A stretch of 38,232 bases of DNA from RGIG9379 sp031553005 (GCA_031553005.1 JAVBMA010000020.1:1-38232); one strand, 5' to 3'. Counted from the stretch's first letter, positions 8,985-18,173 are shown. A program made the numbers and translations. Notes: generated by a model from the letters alone, not told the origin.

Positions 8985-9452
8985 TTATTTCCGGATTGTA
9001 TTTCCTTTTATAGTTAAAGGTGTTTTTTCGGCATTCGAAATAACCTTTAGCGTTTTCCGGAAAGTGCCGCTCATATTGTTTTTATAGATAATACATACAG
9101 AACCGGTATCGCCAGGAGCGACCGGTTTTTTTGTCCAGCTACCGTAAACGCATCCGCAGGACGAACGTACATCTTTTATTAATAACGGCTCTTTACCGCC
9201 ATTCTGGAAAACAAAGCAATGTTTGACAGCTCCGCTACCTAAATAAACTTCTCCAAAGTCATATTCTGTTTTTTCAAAAGCTATTTTTGTTTTCTTTTCA
9301 GCAAATGCTCCCGAAGAAAAAGCCGGAAGATATAGAAAGGATAAAAGGCATAGCGATGTCTTAATCAGGCTGCTTTTTAAGTGTGATTTTCCTGTTGCCG
9401 GAACAATTCCAAGTTGCCTTTTAATGGATATACGGTGTGTTTTTAGAGTCAT
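8985..9452 (-). CDS. Exported DUF1573 protein (short form)
   Basis: 155 residues with a long N-region, then a signal-like hydrophobic stretch (about 30-50, ending FSSGAFAEK). One DUF1573 immunoglobulin-like domain follows. It carries the family signature SSCGC (Cys99, Cys101), a Trp-Thr-Lys-Pro loop and GDTGSV. DUF1573 domains are common in Bacteroidota periplasm, and their function is unsettled. Its stop-start arrangement with the next gene overlaps by one base at 9452, so the two are translationally coupled. It resembles the first domain of the 357-residue protein at 13165-14238, so the two are paralogues. Confidence 0.85.
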   Translation of the reverse strand: MTLKTHRISIKRQLGIVPATGKSHLKSSLIKTSLCLLSFLYLPAFSSGAFAEKKTKIAFEKTEYDFGEVYLGSGAVKHCFVFQNGGKEPLLIKDVRSSCGCVYGSWTKKPVAPGDTGSVCIIYKNNMSGTFRKTLKVISNAEKTPLTIKGNTIRK

Positions 9453-10153
9453 TATTCAAAGAAATATTCTATTATAAACAGTATTCCCGACAGGATGAAA
9501 AGGATACCGAGTATTCTCCGGAACCATACTTCAAATTTTTGTAATTTATTGTAGACATTTGATAGCTTGTTATAGCTGAATGCGATAATCCATGTCATGA
9601 AAAGTACAGGGACAGCTGCTCCTATACCAAATATCCAGGGAAGCACTGCTCCATAGGAAACGGTAAAAGAGAGAGGAACCAGCATTCCGAAATATATTGC
9701 TGCACAATAGGGACAAAAAGCAAAAGCTAGTAATATACCTATGCCGAATGCGCTCCAATTGTGTTTTTGAATCTCTTTGATATTCAATTTGCGCAGGCAC
9801 TTATCAGCTAATCCGTGTATATGTATGATATCGAGCATTAAAAATCCGATAATGATAAATAACGGGCCAATGATTTTTCCTATGTATTGTTGTAATAATT
9901 CGCTTATTCTCAGTCCGCTGGCAAAATAAAAGATAGCCATTCCCAATAAGCCGTAGGCAAAAGTCCTTCCCAGAGTATAGGCAATGCCATTGATAAATAT
10001 TTTTTTCTTGTTTTTCTTTTCATTGGTAAGATAGCCAATGACTGTAACATTGGATGCGATTGTGCATGGCGCGACAGCGACCATTAAACCTAAAAGCAGA
10101 GCAGATAGAATCGGGAATTCTTTAGTTTCGAAAATATGTAATAGTTCTTCCAT
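9452..10153 (-). CDS. CcdA/DsbD-type membrane protein, ArsG-like permease
   Basis: 233 residues with six or seven hydrophobic segments. It has the CcdA-family topology with intramembrane cysteines in paired positions: Cys30 (VAPCTIASN) and Cys147/Cys150 (FCPYC). Family members pass reducing power across the inner membrane to periplasmic thioredoxin-fold partners. The sequence APCTIASNVTVIGYL and the neighbour order also resemble ArsG of the ArsEFG group, described for efflux of aromatic arsenicals. I see no arsenic regulator or arsE here, so redox transfer is as likely. It overlaps the DUF1573 gene by one base, with the ArsF-like gene 49 bases upstream. Confidence 0.75.
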   Translation of the reverse strand: MEELLHIFETKEFPILSALLLGLMVAVAPCTIASNVTVIGYLTNEKKNKKKIFINGIAYTLGRTFAYGLLGMAIFYFASGLRISELLQQYIGKIIGPLFIIIGFLMLDIIHIHGLADKCLRKLNIKEIQKHNWSAFGIGILLAFAFCPYCAAIYFGMLVPLSFTVSYGAVLPWIFGIGAAVPVLFMTWIIAFSYNKLSNVYNKLQKFEVWFRRILGILFILSGILFIIEYFFE

Positions 10154-10202
10154 TGTTTATTATAGTTATCGGTAATCGGTTGCAAGTTACAAGAATTTTA
10201 TA

Positions 10203-10598
10203 TCACTTCAGTAGTTCTCTGATTTTCTGTTCCAGTCCGGTTTTAAATTTTTCAGGATTGGATGGTATATTGGTAAAAGCAAAGTCGTTCATATTGATTA
10301 CTTCTTCTTTACCGTTATCTTTTTTATTGAAAATCAATGAAGACCATCCGATTTCAAATTTTTCAGCAATTGCCTGATTTTCGGGAGACATGAAATTAAG
10401 GTTTTTCAATACAATTTTCCCCTCGTTTATTTCTTTAGTAAAAAAAAATTCAACCACTTGTTTTGTTTCTTGTTGAATTTGCACGTCAGTCGGACAATAA
10501 TGATCCGAATAGAAGCAGTAAATTTCAAGAACAATGTCGCTTGCCAATAGGCATTGGCAAATGATTAGTTGTACAAATAGCAATAAATAACGTTTCAT
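10203..10598 (-). CDS. Exported thioredoxin-fold protein, ArsF-like, lacking CxxC
   Basis: 131 residues with an N-terminal signal peptide (hydrophobic 4-18, cut near LLASD). The rest fits a small thioredoxin fold of the ArsF-type family that usually precedes ArsG-like permeases. In that family a CxxC sits after the first strand. Here the equivalent is YCPTD (Cys35), with the second Cys replaced by Asp; another Cys (Cys28) lies seven residues earlier. The substitution would prevent normal dithiol chemistry unless Cys28-Cys35 pair. The gene lies 35 bases downstream of the TlpA-like gene and 49 bases upstream of the permease, in one probable operon. Confidence 0.65.
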   Translation of the reverse strand: MKRYLLLFVQLIICQCLLASDIVLEIYCFYSDHYCPTDVQIQQETKQVVEFFFTKEINEGKIVLKNLNFMSPENQAIAEKFEIGWSSLIFNKKDNGKEEVINMNDFAFTNIPSNPEKFKTGLEQKIRELLK

Positions 10599-10633
10599 AA
10601 GGTGAAAGTTGAAAATGAAAGACTTTGATAAAA

Positions 10634-11737
10634 TTAGAAGCCGAATATGCTTCTCATTTTAGCGTCCATTATGTATCTTCTCGGGTTAATCGCTATGATT
10701 TTTCCGTTTGGATCGATTAATATTTCGTATGGAATTTTTTGTACCCGGTAATATTTGGAAACAGGACTTTCCCAGTAAAGAAAATCGGAGGCTTGACGCC
10801 ATTCCAAGGAGTCCCTTTCTATACCGTATCTCCACTCGTCTTCTTCCTTGTCTAAAGAAATAGAGAGAATTTCCAATCCGGCATTCTTGTATTTATCATA
10901 TAATATCCTAAGTTCTTTATTCCTTTCTTCACTATTCTTGCACCATGAAGCCCAAAATTCGATTAAAAGGTATTTGCCTTCGTAATCGGAAAGCTTAACA
11001 GAGTCTCCGGTAGAGGAGAGAAGTGCAAAGCCGGGAGCGGGCGAGTCGAGGCTGAGTTTTTGATTTAACAATAACTCTTCGTTTAAAAAACGTACATATT
11101 CTGAGTTTTTAATAGAAGGGCTGAATGTATTGATTATCTCTTTTAATTTGTTGATGTCAAATGTTTGTGTCAGCGTGCAGACAAAATAAGCCGCACCTAC
11201 GGATGCCGGATTGTTTGTTACAAATTGCTTGGTTATTTGCAAAAGGCTATCTGAGATTTGATTATATCTTTTTTCTCTTCTTTTTGTCAGTTCCCTGTTC
11301 TTTTTCTTTCTGGCATTTTCCAACTCAATCAGGATAGTACTTTTTTCATTTTGTATTTTTCCGTACTCTTTTTGGAGGTAAACCAAGTCCTCAAACGCGT
11401 GTGATCCTACAATTTTTATTTCGTCGGGCAGGAGCACCGAACCGGTAATTGAGATGTCGCTGTTTTCTACTAAAACGTTAATAGGCTTTCTTTTTCCTAT
11501 TTGAACATAATACATGGTTGGGTATTCGACTTTTCCTTTGAAACGGAATTCTCCTCCGTGTATCTCTGTGCTATCGCGAACAACCATGTCTCCATACTCG
11601 TTCATTTGCAAAAGATAAGCGGTAGTTGCATTTACACAACGCAAATCTCCGTGAATGAGAAACGAATCCTTCTTACTGCATGAACCGAGTAATATTAAGA
11701 ATAGCAGAATGATACTATGTAGGAAGGTGATACGCAC
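10634..11737 (-). CDS. TlpA-like thioredoxin-fold lipoprotein with DUF4369 N-terminus
   Basis: 367 residues with a lipobox at LLGSC (Cys20), then SKKD. The N-terminal part (about 25-115) matches the DUF4369 beta domain. A charged coiled helix follows (about 125-165), then a C-terminal TlpA/AhpC-type thioredoxin domain (about 235-367) with the start GKYLLIEFWASWCKNS and cis-Pro at 336. The active site reads WCKNS: Cys266 is kept, but the second Cys is Ser269. Bacteroidota TlpA-like lipoproteins usually have WCxPC, so this one is monothiol. It is the first gene of the minus-strand run that ends at 8985, and a periplasmic thiol role with the CcdA-like permease is inferred. Confidence 0.8.
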   Translation of the reverse strand: MRITFLHSIILLFLILLGSCSKKDSFLIHGDLRCVNATTAYLLQMNEYGDMVVRDSTEIHGGEFRFKGKVEYPTMYYVQIGKRKPINVLVENSDISITGSVLLPDEIKIVGSHAFEDLVYLQKEYGKIQNEKSTILIELENARKKKNRELTKRREKRYNQISDSLLQITKQFVTNNPASVGAAYFVCTLTQTFDINKLKEIINTFSPSIKNSEYVRFLNEELLLNQKLSLDSPAPGFALLSSTGDSVKLSDYEGKYLLIEFWASWCKNSEERNKELRILYDKYKNAGLEILSISLDKEEDEWRYGIERDSLEWRQASDFLYWESPVSKYYRVQKIPYEILIDPNGKIIAINPRRYIMDAKMRSIFGF

Positions 11738-11809
11738 TAAATTTAACTTTTGAAATATTTCTGTTTTATTTTATATAATAAAGACAAATAGCAGAAATCG
11801 TGCCGGAAA

Positions 11810-12901
11810 TTATTTTTCCATTCTCTGAAAATAGAGATCCAACAACTCTTTTGCGGCGATAAACGAGCTTATCTGGTTATTAAGGACTTGTTCTTCTTTT
11901 TCTTTTAACGTTTCCTGAATAAATTTATTTTGATAAAAGTTATTCCTCAAAGATTCATTTATGCTTTCGTACATCCAATACTTGGATTGATCATTTCTCT
12001 TGTGAGAGAAAAATGAGTTTTCTTTTGTAAAGTTGACATATTCGTTTACCATGCTCCAAACTTTATCTATATCAATGTTGTGTAGAGAGGAACATGTCTG
12101 CACTTTGGGTTCCCAGCCCGAATCGGATGCCGGAAAAAGTTTCAATGCATTCTGAAATTGTACTTTCGCCACTTTTGCTTTATCAATGTTGCTGCCGTCG
12201 GCTTTGTTGATAACGATACCGTCTGCCATTTCCATGATTCCGCGTTTGATGCCTTGCAGTTCGTCTCCGGTACCGGTAACTTGGATCAACAGGAAAAAAT
12301 CGACCATTGAATGAACAGCTGTTTCGGATTGTCCGACACCTACGGTTTCTACGAAAACGGTTTCAAATCCGGCAGCTTCACATAGAATGATACTTTCCCT
12401 TGTTTTCCGGGCTACGCCTCCAAGGGATCCGGCAGAGGGAGAGGGGCGTATAAATGCGTTCGCGGCTCCGGACAACTCTTCCATTCTCGTTTTGTCTCCC
12501 AGTATACTTCCTTTCGAACGTTCGCTGCTTGGGTCTATGGCAAGTACTGCCAATTTTTTATTTTGACGGATAACGTGCATCCCCAATGCTTCTATAAAAG
12601 TACTCTTCCCCGCTCCGGGTACTCCGGTAATTCCTAGCCGGATCGAATTGCCGGAATAAGGCAGGCACTTTTCGATCACTTCCTGAGCCATCTGCTGATG
12701 TTCCGGAAGCAGGCTTTCAACCAATGTTACGGCTTGCCCGAGAATGGAAATATCTCCTTTCAGGATTCCTTCTACATATCCTCCTGAAGTATATTGTTGT
12801 CTTTTTGTTCGCTTAAAGTACGGATTAACGGAGGGTGGTTGTTCAATCCCTTTGTTCACATTTAACCCAAGAAATGCACTGTCGTTTTCCGGATGTTCCA
12901 T
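11810..12901 (-). CDS. meaB: Methylmalonyl-CoA mutase-associated GTPase MeaB
   Basis: A 363-residue cytosolic G3E-family GTPase. Walker A is GVPGAGKS (93-100). Further motifs: AIDPSSERSKGSILGDKTRM (switch region typical of MeaB/ArgK), ETVGVGQSE (Walker B/G3), and INKADGSN (NKxD base recognition). The C-terminal helical dimerisation arm is present. MeaB protects and reloads the adenosylcobalamin cofactor of methylmalonyl-CoA mutase, used in the succinate-propionate route of Bacteroidales. The mutase genes are not in this window. Transcription is from the minus strand, 72 bases upstream of the redox cluster. Confidence 0.93.
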   Translation of the reverse strand: MEHPENDSAFLGLNVNKGIEQPPSVNPYFKRTKRQQYTSGGYVEGILKGDISILGQAVTLVESLLPEHQQMAQEVIEKCLPYSGNSIRLGITGVPGAGKSTFIEALGMHVIRQNKKLAVLAIDPSSERSKGSILGDKTRMEELSGAANAFIRPSPSAGSLGGVARKTRESIILCEAAGFETVFVETVGVGQSETAVHSMVDFFLLIQVTGTGDELQGIKRGIMEMADGIVINKADGSNIDKAKVAKVQFQNALKLFPASDSGWEPKVQTCSSLHNIDIDKVWSMVNEYVNFTKENSFFSHKRNDQSKYWMYESINESLRNNFYQNKFIQETLKEKEEQVLNNQISSFIAAKELLDLYFQRMEK

Positions 12902-13103
12902 AAATATTGATACAATGTTACGGTTATCATTGCAAAGTTATAAGAAAATAATAAGTTGACAAGTTAAAAGGAGTGGTGATAACCGATTCTTTAAAAATCT
13001 TACAGTCTCTGCGGATAAAGGATTTCTGTCCGAAATTGAAGGTAGAGCTACAGAATTTTTATATTACAGTTTAGCTTTAAACAAGTTGCGGCATTTTGAA
13101 AAG

Positions 13104-13140
13104 AAAAAAGGATAATCCCATAAGTGCGGGATTATCCTTT
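13104..13140 (-). terminator. Intrinsic terminator of the DUF1573 gene at 13165
   Basis: A perfect 13-bp stem AAAGGATAATCCC / GGGATTATCCTTT with an 8-base loop. Read on the minus strand it is followed by T residues (A-run at 13104-13109 on the plus strand). It lies 25 bases past the stop codon. Confidence 0.85.
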
Positions 13141-13164
13141 CCATTATTTTGTTCCGGATATTTT

Positions 13165-14238
13165 TTATTTTACTTCGCCTTCAATCAAGACAGAGATAGC
13201 ACTTTTCTTTGAATCGTTTGTAATCAATGTAACTCGGCTTGAAAATTTGCCGGCTTTCATGTTTTCAGTATTGATTTCCAGTTTTATATCGTCTTTTTTG
13301 CCGGCTTTGATTGCCTTTGGACCAGTTACGGTGATTGCATTGTTATCAGAACTTATTTTGTGAATCAAAAGCTCACTTTTCCCGTCATTTCCGATAGGAA
13401 GTTTTACGGTTTGTTTTGATTTGGCTTTTATTTCTCCAATGTTGAGTGAGTTACTAATATTAAGTACCGGAGCATTTGCTTTTTGTTCAGCAGTCATAGA
13501 TGAGAAGTCTTCAACTATGTTTGCATATGTAGTGATTTGGAATTTTTTGTCGTTTACAAATTTTCCGTTTACTACGACTGTGAAGGCAGGGCTGATAGTT
13601 CCCCACTCTTTAGCCGATTTGGAATCGAGGGTTATATCAATTGTTCCTTTTTCATTTGGCTTCAATGTAGCTGGTGATGCTTTTACGGTGAGGTAAGACG
13701 GAGCTCCTTTGAAAGACAAACTGATAGGTTCTTTAGAGTTGTTGATTACTTCAACACGTTCTGTCTTCGAATTCGGATAGTTCAGATTGTTGATATATAC
13801 GTTTTGGTTCTTTATTCTCAATCCGTTCATATCAAAAGGATATTGATCCTCTACTTTAGGCGCTTTAGGTATAACTTCTCCTTTTATAGTCAATCTTTCT
13901 TCTCCTGCATTTGTAGTTACGGTGATTGTTTTAGAAAAAGCTCCCGGACGTCCGCTTGCATTGTAAGTTGCGTCAACAGTTCCTTTTTCTCCCGGTTTGA
14001 TAGGCGTTCTGGTCCAGTTGGGAGTCGTACACCCGCAGGATGCCCTTACATTTTGCAAAATCAAATCGCTTTTTCCGGTGTTTGTAAATTCAAAAGTGCA
14101 AGATACTTTTCCTTTCTCTTCCGGAAATGTTCCGAAATCGTATACCAAATCTTTGAATTTAATTTCAGGTGCACTTTGAGCTACTACAGTTGTCAGACCG
14201 GCAACAGCTGCAATAAATAAAACTAATAACTTTTTCAT
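13165..14238 (-). CDS. Exported multi-domain DUF1573 protein (long form)
   Basis: 357 residues with a signal peptide (MKKLLVLFIAAVAGLTTVVAQ). The N-terminal DUF1573 domain (about 25-125) has the signature RASCGCTTPNWTRTPIKPG (Cys68, Cys70). Two further beta-sandwich domains follow (about 135-235 and 255-357), each beginning after a linker with Ile-Asn-Asn or Leu-Asn-Ile strands. The final part (NDSKKSAISVLIEGEVK) repeats the end of the domain family. It is periplasmic or outer-membrane facing, and its function is not established. The gene has its own promoter and terminator and a clear paralogue at 8985-9452. Confidence 0.88.
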   Translation of the reverse strand: MKKLLVLFIAAVAGLTTVVAQSAPEIKFKDLVYDFGTFPEEKGKVSCTFEFTNTGKSDLILQNVRASCGCTTPNWTRTPIKPGEKGTVDATYNASGRPGAFSKTITVTTNAGEERLTIKGEVIPKAPKVEDQYPFDMNGLRIKNQNVYINNLNYPNSKTERVEVINNSKEPISLSFKGAPSYLTVKASPATLKPNEKGTIDITLDSKSAKEWGTISPAFTVVVNGKFVNDKKFQITTYANIVEDFSSMTAEQKANAPVLNISNSLNIGEIKAKSKQTVKLPIGNDGKSELLIHKISSDNNAITVTGPKAIKAGKKDDIKLEINTENMKAGKFSSRVTLITNDSKKSAISVLIEGEVK

Positions 14239-14586
14239 GACTTTTATTTATTTTAAGATTCTAAATTCGTTTTTATTCGTTTTAAGGCAACGATTTGCAA
14301 ATTTATAAATAAGCTCGCAAAGTCGTATCATAATAGGTGAAATAAAACTTAACAAATACAAAAAAATATTCTCCGGACATTTAAGTAGTTTTAAGGTGAT
14401 AATTTCGTCTTCTTTTAATATTTTTGGGATAAATTTCTGTAGTGGCATAATTTGGTCTATTGTGTTGTTATAGAAGGTATAATCCGATTTAAATTTTACC
14501 TTTTTGAATGTTTTGGATGAAAATCTGATTTAAAGTTTGAGGATATGCAGACTTTGAACCGGATTGCTTTGATAAAATTAAATATC
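14239..14586. other. Divergent intergenic region
   Basis: Holds the promoters of the minus-strand DUF1573 gene and plus-strand M23 gene. A TAAATTTG -7 match lies on the minus strand at 14298-14305, without a well-spaced -33. A 66-codon minus-strand frame at 14248-14448 is judged spurious because it covers this promoter and has AT-driven composition. Confidence 0.4.
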
Positions 14587-16290
14587 ATGATGATGAAAAA
14601 AATATTTTTTCTTTTATGCTTTTCTTTTCAATTGGTTTATTCTCAGATTGGAGATTGGGAGGTAGCACATCCGGTGGGAGAGCCTGTGACGTTGAGTGGG
14701 AATTTTGCCGAACTTCGCCGGAATCATTTTCATGGAGGAATTGACTTTCGTACAGGAGGTGTTGAGAATAAGCCGATTTATTCTCTTGATGAAGGCTATG
14801 TTGCCAAAGTAAGTATTTCCGGAAAAGGATATGGCAAGTTGGTCTATATAAATCATCCTAACGGATATACTACATTATATGCCCATTTGAACGGATTTGT
14901 ACCGGGATTGGATTCTATTGTAAGGGCAAAGCAATATGAAAAGCAAAGTTTTGAAATAGAGATCGAGCTTCAACCCAATGAATATAAGGTTAAGAAAGGA
15001 GAACAGTTTGCTATATCCGGAAATACAGGTGGTTCGCGAGGTCCTCATTTACACTTTGAAGTGCGAAAGACGGATGATTATACCTTACTGAATCCGATGG
15101 ACCTGAATAAATATTTTCAATTGGAGGATAGGCGTTCTCCGCGCATTTTAGCGGTGAAAATATATGGTTTGAACGATAACGGAGTTGTAAATAATGTTAA
15201 AGAGAAAAAATTTCAGGCAGCGACAGTCGCGAGAAACAGGACATTGCAAGGAGGATCGGCAATCAATGCATGGGGAGAGATCGGGTTTTCCGTTAGAGCT
15301 TATGATTATATGACCGGAACCGGATTTTTTTACGGTCCCCGTATCGTAAAATTGTATGTGGATGATAATCTGATCTCCGAAGTGAATATAAATAATATAA
15401 AATTCTGTGACAGCCGTGCGCTAAACAGCTTTATTGATTATAGCCAGTTTATAAGGACAGGCGAGTATTATATGAAGTCATTCCGCGATGCAAATTGTCC
15501 TTTGTCTATTTATAAGGATACGGAAAGCAAAGGAATTTGCCATATTACGGAAGAGAGGCCATATCATGTTCGTTATGAAGTTTATGATGATTTTGGGTTA
15601 AAAGATATCGTTTCATTTACCATTCAGGGTAAACAGTCAGAGATTCCGAAAAGCCGGAAGAACTATTTTTGTCTTTTACCGTGTAAGGAAAATCAGTTTT
15701 TTGACCAAAAGGATTTTTTAATCTATTTTCCTGAAAATGCACTGTATACTGATTTGTGTCTGGATTACAAGAAAACGACATCCCCGAAATTTAAATCTTC
15801 TGTGTATGAGATTGGAAACAGCGAAACTCCTTTGCACGCTTTTTGTGATATTACCATAAAGATTGATAAGGATAGTATTGAAGATAAAAGCAAATATTTC
15901 ATTGCTAAATTGAACTCTAACAATATTATAACCGGTTCCGCCGGAGGTGTTTATGTTGATGGCTTTATGGTCGGGAAGATCAATACATTCGGCAAATATG
16001 CAGTTGCCGTAGACACCGGAAAGCCTATGATTACAGCTGTCAACACTACGGATTTGCGCCGCAGGCCTTATTTGAAATTCAGGATTATGGATGGTCTTTC
16101 CGGATTATCAAGGTATGACGGATATATTGACGGCGAGTGGATACTGTTTGAATACGATGCCAAAACAAATACAATTACTTACCGAATGGATAAGAAGCGG
16201 ATTGCGCAAAACAAGAATCATGATTTTAAACTTGTTGTGACGGATCTTTGCGGAAATAGTGCAACGTATGCAAAAACCATATATTGGTGA
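14587..16290 (+). CDS. Exported M23-family metallopeptidase
   Basis: About 567 residues. A LytM/M23 domain near the N-terminus binds zinc through the HFHGGIDF motif (His and Asp) and the GPHLHFEV motif (catalytic and third ligand His). A long C-terminal region of beta-rich domains follows, and its role is unknown. M23 enzymes cut peptide bridges of peptidoglycan, so a periplasmic cell-wall role is inferred. I place the start at the internal Met cluster (14587-14593), because a signal peptide (MMKKIFFLLCFSFQLVYSQ) begins there. The upstream ATG at 14545 would add 14 non-signal residues. It is followed by the C69-like gene in the same direction, 61 bases downstream. Confidence 0.85.
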   Translation: MMMKKIFFLLCFSFQLVYSQIGDWEVAHPVGEPVTLSGNFAELRRNHFHGGIDFRTGGVENKPIYSLDEGYVAKVSISGKGYGKLVYINHPNGYTTLYAHLNGFVPGLDSIVRAKQYEKQSFEIEIELQPNEYKVKKGEQFAISGNTGGSRGPHLHFEVRKTDDYTLLNPMDLNKYFQLEDRRSPRILAVKIYGLNDNGVVNNVKEKKFQAATVARNRTLQGGSAINAWGEIGFSVRAYDYMTGTGFFYGPRIVKLYVDDNLISEVNINNIKFCDSRALNSFIDYSQFIRTGEYYMKSFRDANCPLSIYKDTESKGICHITEERPYHVRYEVYDDFGLKDIVSFTIQGKQSEIPKSRKNYFCLLPCKENQFFDQKDFLIYFPENALYTDLCLDYKKTTSPKFKSSVYEIGNSETPLHAFCDITIKIDKDSIEDKSKYFIAKLNSNNIITGSAGGVYVDGFMVGKINTFGKYAVAVDTGKPMITAVNTTDLRRRPYLKFRIMDGLSGLSRYDGYIDGEWILFEYDAKTNTITYRMDKKRIAQNKNHDFKLVVTDLCGNSATYAKTIYW

Positions 16291-16351
16291 TATCGTAAAG
16301 CTGTATTATGCAATGAGATATCCATTCACTAAAAAGAAAATATAGTACATT

Positions 16352-17998
16352 ATGATAAAGAAAATTTTATTTACACTGAATCTACTGCTTTTATTTTGCG
16401 GTATGAATCTTTTTGCCGGAACCAATATTATGGTTGGGAAAAAAGCTTCGACGGATGGTTCGACATTTTGTACCTATTCGGCTGATTCATACTATCTGTA
16501 TGGCGAATTGATCCATCATCCGGCTGCTGAATATCCAAAGTACACGATGGATGATATTTACGGATGGGATACCCGCAAGTATCAAGGGAAGATAAAACAA
16601 GTACCTAAGACTTATGCTGTGCTTGGAAATATAAATGAGCATCAGGTGTGTATTACCGAATCTACATTCGGAGGACGCGTCGAACTGGTCGATACTACCG
16701 GAATTCTGGATTATGGAAACCTGATATATATTACGTTACAACGCTCTAAAACGGCAAAAGAAGCTATTCAGGTGATGACCGACCTTGTCTCCGAGTACGG
16801 TTATTGCAGTATGGGCGAGACATTTTCCATTGCCGATCCGAATGAAATCTGGATTATGGAGATGATAGGAAAGGGTCCGGATATAAAAGGCGCCGTATGG
16901 GTTGCAATGCGTATCCCCGATGATTGTATCAGCGGCCATGCCAATCATTCTCGCATTACCACTTTTCCTTTGAATGACAGGGAGAATTGCCGTTATTCCC
17001 GCGATGTGATTTCTTTTGCCAAAGAGAAAGGTTTTTTTAAGGGAACAAACAAGGATTTCAGTTTCTCAGACGCTTATGATCCTATGTCGTTCAGTGCCCG
17101 CCGCTTTTGCGATTCGCGGATATGGAGCGTTTTCCGCCGAATGGCTCCGGAGACAGATAAGTATATCGATTATATTTTAGGAAAATCAAATGAACGGCTG
17201 CCATTGTGGGTAAAACCGGAAAAAAAGATATCGTTGTTGGAGTTAAAAAACCTGATGCGTGACCGTTTTGAGGGAACACCTTTGGCATTAGGAAATGACC
17301 CGGGTGCAGAGCCTTTCGGCGCCGAATATCGTTTTGCTCCCCGTACATGGGAAGTTGACGGAGTGGAGTATTTCAATGAAAACCCGATTGCCAGTCCTCA
17401 AAACGCGTTCTCTTTTGTTGCTCAGATGCGCAGTTGGCTGCCCAATATGGTCGGAGGGGTTTTGTGGTTTGGAGTAGATGATGCCACATTTACCGTTTAC
17501 ATTCCAATCTATTGCGGTGTAAATGAAGTTCCCCTTTGTTTCAGGGCAGGAAACGGCAGCCTGCTTAATTTTTCGTGGACTTCCGCCTATTGGGTGTTCA
17601 ATTGGGTTTCGAATATGGCATATTCCAAATACAGCTATATGAAGCCCGATATTCAGAAAGTACAATCGGAGATAGAGAAGAAGCTCGAAGATAACCTCGA
17701 AGTAATAGAAACTGCCGCACAGTCGCTCTATTCCCGTTCGCCGCAATATGCAGCTCGTTTTCTTACCGAATATTCGGAAAACCAAGCTCTGATTATGATG
17801 GAACAATGGAAGTCTTTGGGTGAATTCCTTTTAGTGAAATATGCCGATGGAAATATAAAACGTGAGAAAAAACGTAAATTTATTGATAATGGTTGGGGAG
17901 TACCTGAAAAAATAGACAGGCCGGGCTATTCCGAAAAATTTTATAAAGAGATAATTAAGGAGACGGGAGATAAATTTAAAGTACCGGCGGAAAATTAA
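16352..17998 (+). CDS. Exported C69-family dipeptidase homologue with altered N-terminal nucleophile
   Basis: 548 residues. A signal peptide (residues 1-22, ending NLFA) precedes GTNIMVGKKASTDGS. Family C69 dipeptidases are N-terminal nucleophile hydrolases, whose mature chain begins with Cys in a context like ACTNxxVGKKAS.DGS. Here the aligned residue is Gly23 (codon GGA), so the usual nucleophile is missing. The rest of the fold is well kept: ITESTFGG, ANHSRI near the middle, and the AGNGSLLNFSW region. Either this is a pseudoenzyme, or a different residue (Thr24, or Cys40) acts. It is likely periplasmic and co-transcribed with the M23 peptidase gene 61 bases upstream. Confidence 0.8.
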   Translation: MIKKILFTLNLLLLFCGMNLFAGTNIMVGKKASTDGSTFCTYSADSYYLYGELIHHPAAEYPKYTMDDIYGWDTRKYQGKIKQVPKTYAVLGNINEHQVCITESTFGGRVELVDTTGILDYGNLIYITLQRSKTAKEAIQVMTDLVSEYGYCSMGETFSIADPNEIWIMEMIGKGPDIKGAVWVAMRIPDDCISGHANHSRITTFPLNDRENCRYSRDVISFAKEKGFFKGTNKDFSFSDAYDPMSFSARRFCDSRIWSVFRRMAPETDKYIDYILGKSNERLPLWVKPEKKISLLELKNLMRDRFEGTPLALGNDPGAEPFGAEYRFAPRTWEVDGVEYFNENPIASPQNAFSFVAQMRSWLPNMVGGVLWFGVDDATFTVYIPIYCGVNEVPLCFRAGNGSLLNFSWTSAYWVFNWVSNMAYSKYSYMKPDIQKVQSEIEKKLEDNLEVIETAAQSLYSRSPQYAARFLTEYSENQALIMMEQWKSLGEFLLVKYADGNIKREKKRKFIDNGWGVPEKIDRPGYSEKFYKEIIKETGDKFKVPAEN

Positions 17999-18062
17999 AT
18001 AAAAGGTGAGGGGGAATAGAAAAAATATGATTATCCGCAATGTTACCACTAATAAAAAATAG

Positions 18063-18173
18063 TAAACACAAAGATACAAAGTACACAAAGAAAGTAAAAA
18101 ACAAATACAACTTCTAAAGGTTCTTTGTGCCTTTGTGTTTATAATATTCATTGATGTTGGAATTTGTGGTAAT
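18063..18173. repeat. Dispersed intergenic repeat, copy B, with inverted arm
   Basis: Bases 18113-18173 repeat the element at 133-193. Here an upstream arm (18063-18090, AAACACAAAG and TACAAAG words) is inversely related to CTTTGTG and CTTTGTGTTT at 18123-18140, so the copy can fold into a hairpin. There are no coding features between the C69-like gene and the peroxiredoxin gene. Confidence 0.55.

Noticed and set aside
14248..14448. 66-codon minus-strand frame upstream of the DUF1573 gene
   Set aside because: AT-driven composition, covers the putative promoter of the next gene, no homology recognised.
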